From the NCBI GenBank assembly GCA_023135215.1, contig JAGLTP010000477.1, positions 1-6,850 on the forward strand: 6,850 nucleotides of DNA, read 5' to 3'. The stretch is from Candidatus Heimdallarchaeota archaeon (GTDB taxonomy: Archaea; Asgardarchaeota; Heimdallarchaeia; Heimdallarchaeales; Heimdallarchaeaceae). Below, in pieces: positions 1 to 6,295 of the stretch; position 1 is the first letter of the stretch; each line of letters starts with the position of its first letter. Below the pieces are notes generated by a model. That model ran no database searches and was not told the DNA's origin. It worked only from the letters and a program-made list of their open reading frames with translations. The position numbers and the translations under genes were made by a program.

Positions 1-41
1 AAAATAAAAGAAATAAAAATTGAGGAGATTTATTATTCCTC
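1..41 (-). terminator. Hairpin plus T-rich terminator of the beta-helix gene
   Basis: On the minus strand, the arms GAGGA (41-37) and TCCTC (26-22) can pair around a 10-nt loop that contains the TAA stop codon. They are followed by a T-rich tract (positions 20 to 1: five T, then three, four and four T, separated by A or C). Archaeal RNA polymerase terminates at oligo-T runs, with or without a hairpin. The stem is only 5 bp, so the T tract is the stronger part of the call. Confidence 0.6.
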
Positions 42-2684
42 TTTTCTTTTTCGTCTTCTTCTAATAATAACTAAAGCCTGAACAATCAACAGTGTAGCTC
101 CGATACTTAGAAGTGTTATTGTATCAAAACCTGTTTCACCAGGTGGGAACTGAATTATCATTGTTATATTCTCCACTGTCCTATAAAATGATCCATTTGT
201 ATCAACTACAGAGATGAAGAATTCAAGCAGAAAGCCTGCATCATAACCCTGTTCAAATGCGAAAGAATAGATATTATCATCAGCAGTTTCATTGTAATAC
301 ATAATTGCACTTGCGCTTTCAGTTTCATTAGTTAATGTGTTAATTTCAGTCCAAGTTAAATTGACATGTCTAAATCCTGCGATTCTTCCAATATCAGTTC
401 TATTTATGATGAAAACAGAGATGATATATTTCTCATCTTGATAGTATGAAGAGGTTGTTATTGTGTTTACAATATCGTCTTCACCCTCGACTTCTATCAA
501 AACCTCTGGATCTCCAATAATTATTGGTGTTTCAAGTGATTCAATTACTGTATAGGTGCTGTTATCGGTTAAAACATCTACAGTTTCGCTTTGATCTATA
601 TATTGAACTTTTATTCTATAGATTATAGTATAATCGTAAGGATAAGCAGGGATAATTCCAGAATATCTGTTTATTGTTCCTATCTGACCAACTGGATCTT
701 CAGAAGATGTGATATCTAAGGATGTCCAATCATCTTCATAATTTCCTATATACTCAAGATTAACAGTAATAGCTACTCCTGTAGGAACGAAAATTTGTGT
801 TTCAACTGTAACATCATCTATATCAGTTGGAATTAAAATGTCTCTTGTAACAAACTCAATTGTAGGTTTGACTACGTATGGGGTTCCTAATGGGTATTCA
901 TCATATATTTCGATAGTATCTACTGTATCAATATAAACTGGATCAGTTCCAACTTCATTTTCGTAATAGTTACCATATGCTGTTTCATTATCAATTACTT
1001 CATAGAAAGAGCCTAAACAATCAATTATATCTGCATAAGATCCAACATCTTCGAAATTATTTTGGTAGACTGAAAAACCACTACTGTCTTTTAATACAAT
1101 TGCTTCACCAAGTATTTCATCAAAAGTATTTCCAGTAATAATAGGATTAGTAGTTCCAATTAATTGAATTCCTATGTTCAAAGCTTTTAAGCTACCATCT
1201 CGTATTTGAAGCCTATGACTACTTCTTCCTATTATACCAATTTCAGAAGTATTGACTTCATTTCCTAGTAATCTAACTCCCTCAGAAAACCAGATAGAGA
1301 ATCCATATCTAGAATCAAATACACCATTACTAGCAAGAGTAACATCACTAACAGACCAAAGTGATAGTCCGTATGTTGCTTTTATAGCTCCGTTTGCTGT
1401 GACAATAGCTTCTTGTGTTTGCTCAAGATATATTCCTGTTACAGTTTCCTCAATAATGTTTCCAAGAATCTCAATTTCCTTAGATGAAATAACACCTATT
1501 CCTTCTGCAACTTGGAAGAAATTGTTACTTTGTATTATGCTTTTTCTACCAGTAAAGATATTAATAGCTACAGTTGCATTATTGAAATTATTTTCTAAAA
1601 TTACTACGTACCAACTGTCGTGTATTTCAATACCTATTCTAATGATATTCATAAAATCATTATTTTCTATTAGAGTATGATCACAATTTGTTGCTTCGAA
1701 AGCGTTTTCAACATTGTCAAAAACATTACCGTAGAGATAAGGTTCAATAGATCCTGTTGCGTCAATACAAGTTACGGAATCACTAAATCGGTTACCCGTA
1801 ATGACTACTTCTCTTACAAGTGATACTTCTAAACATATACCATAAATATCTGTAAAGTTATTCAGACTTATAATACTGAAATCGGCATTATCAAGAAAAA
1901 TTCCTACTTCGTTCTGTTCAAACCTATTGGAGATAATCTGTGCTTCTCTATCCTTTACATGAACACCTGTTGTTACATTTATAAAATCATTATTAGTAGC
2001 ATAGATTACTTCCACAGTTTCTACGTAAATACCTTCTGTAGGTATGTCTTGAAATAGGTTATCAGTAAATGTTGCATTAACAGAGGTAACAATATTAATA
2101 CCAAATTCAACGCTTAGAAAATCATTTCCAATCAAAGTTACATAATCACAATCAACTAAATTAATCCCTGTTGGAGAATTCTGAAGAGTTGAATCTGTAA
2201 TGATAAATTCATCTAGATAATATCCATTAAATGTAATTAGATTGTTTATAGTACTGCTTTCTACTGTGAAATCACAGATTAGTAAAGAAACACGTACGTT
2301 ATCCAACATACTACCTGTAACTGAGATTACTGAACCTCCTTGACCTGAAATTGTAAAATCATAATCCAGATTTGTAACTGAAACATTGCTATTTTCAATG
2401 ATTAGTGTCCCTTCAACTTTAATAGTAAGAGAATGAGTACTATTTGAATCGAATAAAACATTTGCATTACTTATTGTTAGTTCTCCGCTTCCTTTAATAT
2501 CGACTGAACCATTTAAAATAACATCATAATCAATTAGCTCTTGACCTGTAATAGTCCACAAACCATCACTGGGAGGTTGCATTTTTATAAAACTATTAGC
2601 GGTTCCCCAGAAAATTCCAACAGAAAATAATACTATGATAAAAGTCACAATGAATAGATTTTGTCCTTTTTTCGCTGCTTTCAT
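33..2684 (-). CDS. Secreted, membrane-anchored right-handed beta-helix (NosD/PbH1-like) surface protein
   Basis: This 883-residue protein is probably displayed on the outer face of the cell membrane. Residues 1-9 are basic and 10-29 form a hydrophobic signal or anchor, with possible cleavage after A29. Residues 40-172 are beta-rich and look like an N-terminal cap. Residues 173-549 hold about 17 coils of 21-24 residues starting G-I and often carrying N-x-F, the NosD/PbH1 beta-helix pattern. Residues 571-599 (GNYYENEVGTD, later DEYPLG) resemble the end motif of NosD-type domains. Residues 600-850 look like one or two beta-sandwich domains. A helix at about 855-874 precedes a RRRRKRK tail, so the C-terminus is cytosolic. 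More than a dozen N-x-S/T sequons fit an exposed glycoprotein. The ATG at 2684 has a Shine-Dalgarno site 6 nt upstream. The beta-helix fold is well supported. The ligand is unknown: a carbohydrate-binding, adhesin or S-layer-associated role is inference, and no catalytic residues of a polysaccharide lyase are recognisable. Confidence 0.88.
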   Translation of the reverse strand: MKAAKKGQNLFIVTFIIVLFSVGIFWGTANSFIKMQPPSDGLWTITGQELIDYDVILNGSVDIKGSGELTISNANVLFDSNSTHSLTIKVEGTLIIENSNVSVTNLDYDFTISGQGGSVISVTGSMLDNVRVSLLICDFTVESSTINNLITFNGYYLDEFIITDSTLQNSPTGINLVDCDYVTLIGNDFLSVEFGINIVTSVNATFTDNLFQDIPTEGIYVETVEVIYATNNDFINVTTGVHVKDREAQIISNRFEQNEVGIFLDNADFSIISLNNFTDIYGICLEVSLVREVVITGNRFSDSVTCIDATGSIEPYLYGNVFDNVENAFEATNCDHTLIENNDFMNIIRIGIEIHDSWYVVILENNFNNATVAINIFTGRKSIIQSNNFFQVAEGIGVISSKEIEILGNIIEETVTGIYLEQTQEAIVTANGAIKATYGLSLWSVSDVTLASNGVFDSRYGFSIWFSEGVRLLGNEVNTSEIGIIGRSSHRLQIRDGSLKALNIGIQLIGTTNPIITGNTFDEILGEAIVLKDSSGFSVYQNNFEDVGSYADIIDCLGSFYEVIDNETAYGNYYENEVGTDPVYIDTVDTIEIYDEYPLGTPYVVKPTIEFVTRDILIPTDIDDVTVETQIFVPTGVAITVNLEYIGNYEDDWTSLDITSSEDPVGQIGTINRYSGIIPAYPYDYTIIYRIKVQYIDQSETVDVLTDNSTYTVIESLETPIIIGDPEVLIEVEGEDDIVNTITTSSYYQDEKYIISVFIINRTDIGRIAGFRHVNLTWTEINTLTNETESASAIMYYNETADDNIYSFAFEQGYDAGFLLEFFISVVDTNGSFYRTVENITMIIQFPPGETGFDTITLLSIGATLLIVQALVIIRRRRKRKEE
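1038..2168 (-). repeat. About 17 tandem beta-helix coils (protein-level repeat) inside the surface protein
   Basis: Residues 173-549 align as successive coils. Examples are GINLVDCDYVTLIGNDF (173), GINIVTSVNATFTDNLF (195), GIYVETVEVIYATNNDF (218), GIEIHDSWYVVILENNF (351) and GIQLIGTTNPIITGNTF (505). Coil starts fall near 173, 195, 218, 240, 261, 282, 306, 328, 351, 373, 395, 417, 439, 461, 483, 505 and 528. The repeat is visible only in protein. The DNA copies are too diverged to be a recent tandem duplication, so this is an old, structurally constrained solenoid. Coils starting at 395-483 lose the N-x-F signature, while those before and after keep it. Confidence 0.85.
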
Positions 2685-2690
2685 CTAAAT

Positions 2691-2696
2691 AACCTC
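2691..2696 (-). promoter_or_regulatory. Shine-Dalgarno site of the beta-helix gene
   Basis: The minus strand reads GAGGTT, then 6 nt, then the ATG at 2684-2682. GAGGT pairs with the conserved 3' end of archaeal 16S rRNA, which supports this ATG as the true start and implies a leadered mRNA. Confidence 0.7.
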
Positions 2697-2714
2697 AAGT
2701 AACCTTATTATTTG

Positions 2715-2729
2715 TTCATTCGAGATGAA
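2715..2729. promoter_or_regulatory. Short palindrome between TATA box and predicted transcription start (possible operator)
   Basis: TTCAT (2715-2719) and ATGAA (2725-2729) form inverted arms around a 5-nt spacer. The site lies between the putative TATA box of the beta-helix gene and its expected transcription start, where a bound repressor would block initiation. The arms are short and AT-rich, so chance is a real alternative. Confidence 0.2.
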
Positions 2730-2735
2730 TTTACA

Positions 2736-2747
2736 TTTTTAAAGTTT
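2736..2747 (-). promoter_or_regulatory. Putative BRE/TATA promoter of the beta-helix gene
   Basis: The minus strand reads AAACTTTAAAAA, an archaeal BRE (purine-rich) followed by a TATA box. The motif start lies 63 nt before the start codon. With the usual spacing of about 25-30 nt from TATA box to transcription start, RNA would begin near 2710-2715, giving a leader of about 25-30 nt that contains the Shine-Dalgarno site. The motif matches the element before the hydrolase gene at 11 of 12 positions. Confidence 0.5.
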
Positions 2748-2846
2748 CTGTAAGCACTGTATTTTATGGAAATATTAAAGGTTTTTTGAGATTTAAAGGT
2801 TCATTAATACTCAATTAGTTTAATCACCCTCCTATTAGATATGCAA

Positions 2847-2868
2847 AGACTTTATTATTAATTATAAT
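2847..2868 (+). promoter_or_regulatory. Putative TATA region of the MFS transporter gene
   Basis: The stretch AGACTTTATTAT, continuing into TAATTATAAT, is the best TATA-like candidate upstream of the transporter. It resembles the elements of the beta-helix and hydrolase genes, with 8 of 12 positions matching AAACTTTAAAAA. Its start is 30 nt before the TTG at 2877 and 39 nt before the TTG at 2886. There is no Shine-Dalgarno site in front of either TTG, so the mRNA is probably leaderless or nearly so. The AT stretch is roughly symmetric and could also drive minus-strand transcription. Confidence 0.4.
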
Positions 2869-2876
2869 CCTCACAA

Positions 2877-4118
2877 TTGGACATCTTGAAACCAGACGAG
2901 GAAAGTGTGTTAGAAACTCAGACTACAAAAAAACAGACACTTTTTGCAAAAATTATAGCAGTTGGAAGCAGTGGAGGGCAACAACTCTATTATAATTATG
3001 GGATATTGCTTGCAGTCGGTATAGGAGCAACTACAATTCAGATGTCTTTCATAACAGCTATTCAAAATCTAGGGACAACTTTACTTCAAGGATTTTTTGG
3101 TCGGTTGTCTGATAAGATAGGTAGAAGAATAGTTTTGATACTGGGATTCGTAATTGCTACAATCACTACTATTGTGATTTCACAGTTAGTTAGTCCATTA
3201 ATCTTCATGATCATTATAGCTTTGTATTCTGTAGGTCTAAGTATGATCATTCCAACTTGGAATGCTTTACAGGGGGATATGAGTACAGAAGAAACTAGAA
3301 CTCGTTTTATAAGCCAATTGGGGATGATAGCAACCATCGCTTCCTCTGTCATTCTGCTGATACTCGGATTTCTTACAGATAGATTACCAAGTGACTTGCT
3401 CAAGAAATATCGAACAATGATATTAATTGGATCCTTTTTCTTTGCAATTTCCGCCATCATTGTTTTATTAATTAAAGAAACTAATTCTAAAGAAAAAACA
3501 AAAAAGAAAGTTTCTCAATTTTTTCCCTTGAAAGATAAATCATTTTTAGTGTTTCTTGGATCAACTACACTTTGGTGGTTTGTGATGAGTTTCTTATGGC
3601 CTATTGCCCCTTTTATTATGGATAGCGTTTCTCCAACAACTTGGCAAGTTGCAGTATATTCAGCGGTTTTTTCAGCGTTTATCGCATTAGGTCAATTGAT
3701 TAGTGGAAAATTCGCAGATAAGATAGGCAGGAAATTTACTACAGCTTTGGGTTTCATTATTTTGTGCTTTGTGCCTTTAATATTAGCTTTTACCAACTCA
3801 TGGCATATAATACTTATCGCAAATATATTTGGTGGTATTGGGAATGGATTCTTTATGGTTGCTCTAAATTCAGAATTATTGCACATCTCAGGATCAGAAT
3901 TGAGAGGAACATATACTGGAACATATAATTTGTTCACAGGAATCGTCACTTTTGCAGGTTCTTTCATTAGTGGAGCAATATTTGGGAAGATGCTTGAGGT
4001 CTATGATTTCTTATTTATAATGAAAGTTTACATGTTAATTATTGCAGCAGCAAGGTTTTTAGCTACTATTCCGCTCTTAGTATTATCTACAAAAGAGCTT
4101 AGAACAAGTAAAAATTGA
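2877..4118 (+). CDS. Major facilitator superfamily (MFS) transporter, drug-efflux-like
   Basis: This 413-residue polytopic membrane protein is close to the typical 12-helix MFS length. The classic motif A between helices 2 and 3 is at 75-84 (GRLSDKIGRR), and its counterpart in the second half is at 277-286 (GKFADKIGRK), so both six-helix bundles are present. A basic cytosolic loop at about 200-222 separates the halves. The segment P126-TWNALQGD with R141/R143 matches the helix 4-5 region of DHA-type exporters. MFS carriers use ion gradients to move small solutes; the substrate cannot be read from sequence, and efflux is the likelier guess. The start is uncertain: an in-frame stop lies at 2865-2867 and the first ATG falls at residue 56, inside the membrane domain. 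Translation must therefore begin at a non-ATG codon, the TTG at 2877 or the TTG at 2886. A hydrolase follows 72 bp downstream on the same strand. Confidence 0.9.
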   Translation: MDILKPDEESVLETQTTKKQTLFAKIIAVGSSGGQQLYYNYGILLAVGIGATTIQMSFITAIQNLGTTLLQGFFGRLSDKIGRRIVLILGFVIATITTIVISQLVSPLIFMIIIALYSVGLSMIIPTWNALQGDMSTEETRTRFISQLGMIATIASSVILLILGFLTDRLPSDLLKKYRTMILIGSFFFAISAIIVLLIKETNSKEKTKKKVSQFFPLKDKSFLVFLGSTTLWWFVMSFLWPIAPFIMDSVSPTTWQVAVYSAVFSAFIALGQLISGKFADKIGRKFTTALGFIILCFVPLILAFTNSWHIILIANIFGGIGNGFFMVALNSELLHISGSELRGTYTGTYNLFTGIVTFAGSFISGAIFGKMLEVYDFLFIMKVYMLIIAAARFLATIPLLVLSTKELRTSKN

Positions 4119-4153
4119 ATTAAGCAAATAACCTTTGTTAGCTCATTCATAAA

Positions 4154-4165
4154 AAACTTAAAAAA
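4154..4165 (+). promoter_or_regulatory. Putative BRE/TATA promoter of the hydrolase gene (leaderless)
   Basis: AAACTTAAAAAA begins 37 nt before the ATG at 4191. This places the expected transcription start at or within a few bases of the start codon, and no Shine-Dalgarno site is present. Both points fit a leaderless mRNA. The motif is nearly the same as the promoter element of the beta-helix gene. It lies in the 72-bp gap after the transporter gene, so the hydrolase can probably be transcribed on its own even if read-through occurs. Confidence 0.5.
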
Positions 4166-4190
4166 AGAGTTTTAATCAATTTAAAATTAT

Positions 4191-5087
4191 ATGCAAGATA
4201 TACCTTTGGAAAAACTTCCAACATCCTCGAAGAGGAAAATAGACTATAGAGAATTTCCATGGCTTATGCTAGATTATGTAGAAGTTGAGGAAGGAGTAAA
4301 ACTCAGAGTTTTCAAAATTCCCTGCAAAAACAAGGATTCAAAGATAAAAATTCTAGTTGTTGCTGGCCTTGTTTCTCATTTCATAGGATGGATTGATTTA
4401 GATAAGCAATTATCAGAGATAGGTACAGTATATCACATCGAGTCAAGAGAAAAAAGCTCAGCAATACACTCAAAGAAAGATGCAGATTTCTCTTTGGAAA
4501 CCTATGCAGATGATATTTACAAGATTACCCAAAATTACAACTTCGATGAGTACTATCTTTTCGGAGACAGTTTCGGTAGTGAAGTAGCTGTGATTTATTT
4601 AGATAAAGGATATCCATCACCTAAGGGACTCATACTAATCAGTCCGGTAGAGAGTTTTGCATTTTCAGGATGGATGAAAGCTCTGTTTAGTGTAGCTCCT
4701 CATTGGCTTTATTATCCCCTTTTACCTTTTCTTCTATTAGTTCTTAAGCACTTCAGAACTGATATGAAAAATGATGCAGGAACATATTATCTTAATAAGA
4801 GAAATATGACAACCAGCAAACCCAAAAGGATGAAGAAATGTGCATTGCATATGTTTAACTACAAATCAGAAGTAGATTATTCCAAAATCAAATGTCCCAC
4901 TTATATTTTTGCAGCTTCTACAGATAAAATGCATTCTTATCAGCAAAGTGTCAATATTGCAAAGAAGATTCCTAATTCAACCTTTGAGAATCTGGTTCAT
5001 TACCATAAGACTCACAGTAGAGTGACTTCTAACAAAATCAGAGATTTCATCCTAGATGTGGAAGGGAAAAAAGAGCAGAAAAACTGA
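4191..5087 (+). CDS. Alpha/beta-hydrolase fold protein
   Basis: This 298-residue protein probably acts in the cytoplasm, having no signal peptide. The nucleophile elbow is GDSFGS at 125-130, with S127 as nucleophile in a GxSxG motif. The strand ILVVAGLVSHFIGW (about 53-67) holds the oxyanion-hole position; the usual HG is AG here. D245 in AASTDKMHS is the likely catalytic acid. The catalytic His is one of H270, H272 or H275 near the C-terminus. Residues 160-188 form a very hydrophobic cap segment that could bind a lipid-like substrate or touch the membrane. The family includes esterases, lipases, thioesterases and C-C hydrolases, and nothing visible picks one. The C-terminus is lysine-rich (EGKKEQKN). 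The gene lies 72 bp after the MFS gene on the same strand, so a shared substrate is possible but unproven. The ATG start is supported by promoter spacing. Confidence 0.85.
   Translation: MQDIPLEKLPTSSKRKIDYREFPWLMLDYVEVEEGVKLRVFKIPCKNKDSKIKILVVAGLVSHFIGWIDLDKQLSEIGTVYHIESREKSSAIHSKKDADFSLETYADDIYKITQNYNFDEYYLFGDSFGSEVAVIYLDKGYPSPKGLILISPVESFAFSGWMKALFSVAPHWLYYPLLPFLLLVLKHFRTDMKNDAGTYYLNKRNMTTSKPKRMKKCALHMFNYKSEVDYSKIKCPTYIFAASTDKMHSYQQSVNIAKKIPNSTFENLVHYHKTHSRVTSNKIRDFILDVEGKKEQKN
5067..5083 (-). terminator. T-rich terminator of the ABC operon, inside the hydrolase 3' end
   Basis: Just beyond the permease stop codon, the minus strand has TTTTT (5083-5079) and TTTTTT (5072-5067). These oligo-T runs are of the kind that stop archaeal RNA polymerase. 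They are the complement of the A-rich lysine codons at the hydrolase C-terminus. Confidence 0.45.
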
Positions 5088-5092
5088 TATTC

Positions 5093-6295
5093 TTACTCTA
5101 GATATAAACTCTTTTCTTTTTGAATTCCTCTTGTTGCTAGTTGTATAAGAACGAACATCAAACCTGCAATCAGTAAGAAGTAAATTAACACCTCAGTAGT
5201 GAATTTGCCAGCTACCAAAAGTAAACACAGCCTATAACACCAGTAAAAAGGGTTGATAAGGAGTATTGTGGAAACTGTAAGAGGACTAGTTAATACTATG
5301 AAATAGAAAAACATAGCAAGTCCTATTGAAACTAATGGACTGATTCTTTCTGCTGCTTCTCTTGCCAAGTTTGTATCCACCGCCATTGTAATTAAGGTAG
5401 AAATAAGAAGTGCTAAAACAACAAAAATGAAGCTTAATACAATTGCACCTCCTCCCAAGGTCTTGAAATTTAAACCGAATATATCAAAGAGATCTCCTGT
5501 TGATGATCCTGAAAGACTGGTAGCAACTAGAATTCCTAAAACATATGAAAGTGTAGACCCCAGAGAGGCTACAAGACCAGTGATAACTTTTGAGATAACC
5601 AATAAACTATGTTTATGAGTATAAGCTAACAGTATTTCCATTGTTCTCATTCTTTTTTCTCGTGCGAAACCAATTATAGAATATGAACCTGAATTAAGTG
5701 CTATTAGAAGAAAAATCATATAACTCAGAGGCATTGCTACAGCTGCAGCTTTTGGACCAAGTATTGCTTCTTCATCTAAAGATGCTGGAGGGAGTTGAAT
5801 ACTCTGAATATTCGGGATTGATTTATTTGCAATAAAATTGCTCATTATTTTTGAAGCAATTGTATATATCTCTGTAAAAAGTGACGAGGTAAAGAGGGAC
5901 TGAGTAGCATCTATAGTATAAATAGAAGGCGAACCAGTAAACGCTAATTCTGAGAAGTTAGAAGGTATATAAGTTCCAAGTTCTCTAGTTTGCTGTACTT
6001 CTGTAAAATTGGCTGCTTCCTCTATTGTTATTGTGTCATCATTTTCATAATATAGACTAATATTACCAATTATGGCATCTCCAATATTCACTCCAGTATA
6101 TCCTAAATCATCACTATATACAAGCAGAGTTATAGCTTGTTGGGTTGTAAAAAGAGATGGTAAGCCTAAGAGAATAAACATCATAATAAAAGGACCACCA
6201 AAGACAAAGATAGCAACCCTTTTTCTGAATAACATAGAGAGATCTTTTTTCAGAATCGCTCGAAATTGTTTAAGTGATATATCAGATTTTGCCAT
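5093..6295 (-). CDS. ABC-2 type transporter permease (exporter membrane subunit)
   Basis: This 400-residue subunit forms the membrane channel of the ABC exporter whose ATPase lies directly upstream. A cytosolic N-terminus (1-27, FRAILKKDLSMLFRKR) leads to helix 1 at about 28-48. A large extracytoplasmic domain follows (about 49-185), then five helices near 186-210, 233-260, 283-307, 320-345 and 368-388. The segment GFAREKRMRTMEILLAYTHK (209-228) after helix 2 is the conserved ABC-2 cytosolic coupling region. All four N-x-S/T sequons (N78, N96, N113, N157) fall in the predicted outer domain, which agrees with this topology. The length and large loop fit the NatB-like ABC-2 subfamily; the substrate is unknown. 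The ATG is adjacent to the ATPase stop codon and has a strong Shine-Dalgarno site. The gene converges on the hydrolase with 5 bp between stop codons. Confidence 0.9.
   Translation of the reverse strand: MAKSDISLKQFRAILKKDLSMLFRKRVAIFVFGGPFIMMFILLGLPSLFTTQQAITLLVYSDDLGYTGVNIGDAIIGNISLYYENDDTITIEEAANFTEVQQTRELGTYIPSNFSELAFTGSPSIYTIDATQSLFTSSLFTEIYTIASKIMSNFIANKSIPNIQSIQLPPASLDEEAILGPKAAAVAMPLSYMIFLLIALNSGSYSIIGFAREKRMRTMEILLAYTHKHSLLVISKVITGLVASLGSTLSYVLGILVATSLSGSSTGDLFDIFGLNFKTLGGGAIVLSFIFVVLALLISTLITMAVDTNLAREAAERISPLVSIGLAMFFYFIVLTSPLTVSTILLINPFYWCYRLCLLLVAGKFTTEVLIYFLLIAGLMFVLIQLATRGIQKEKSLYLE
5112..5121 (+). terminator. T-rich terminator of the hydrolase gene, inside the permease 3' end
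   Basis: About 25 nt after the hydrolase stop codon the plus strand reads TTTTCTTTTT. This is the complement of the Lys-Glu-Lys codons near the permease C-terminus (QKEKS). No convincing hairpin precedes it; a T-rich tract alone is enough for many archaeal terminators. Confidence 0.45.

Noticed and set aside
1252..1680. 142-codon plus-strand reading frame inside the beta-helix gene
   Set aside because: It lies entirely opposite a well-supported gene, has no promoter or Shine-Dalgarno site, and its translation shows no recognisable domain. It is a by-product of the beta-helix codon pattern.
1038..2168. Possible DNA tandem repeat array or CRISPR-like periodicity of about 66 bp
   Set aside because: The periodicity exists only in the translated protein as beta-helix coils. 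The DNA copies share no conserved repeat unit.
2764..2814. 16-codon minus-strand reading frame after the strong Shine-Dalgarno-like site
   Set aside because: It has a TTG start, a 13-nt spacing that is long for a Shine-Dalgarno site, and no recognisable peptide. It is kept only as part of a finding, not called as a gene.
3086..3967. Two minus-strand reading frames (3086-3460, 3692-3967) opposite the MFS gene
   Set aside because: Both lie fully within the MFS coding region, which has intact family motifs. They have no initiation signals and no recognisable content.
4120..4140. Possible terminator hairpin (AGCAAA / TTTGTT) after the MFS gene
   Set aside because: The stem is 6 bp with a wobble pair and is not followed directly by a T run; the only T stretches are short and farther on. 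Too weak to call, so read-through into the hydrolase cannot be excluded.
4153..4173. Inverted repeat AAAACT / AGTTTT before the hydrolase
   Set aside because: It consists of low-complexity A and T runs overlapping the TATA element, and is likely a by-product of base composition.
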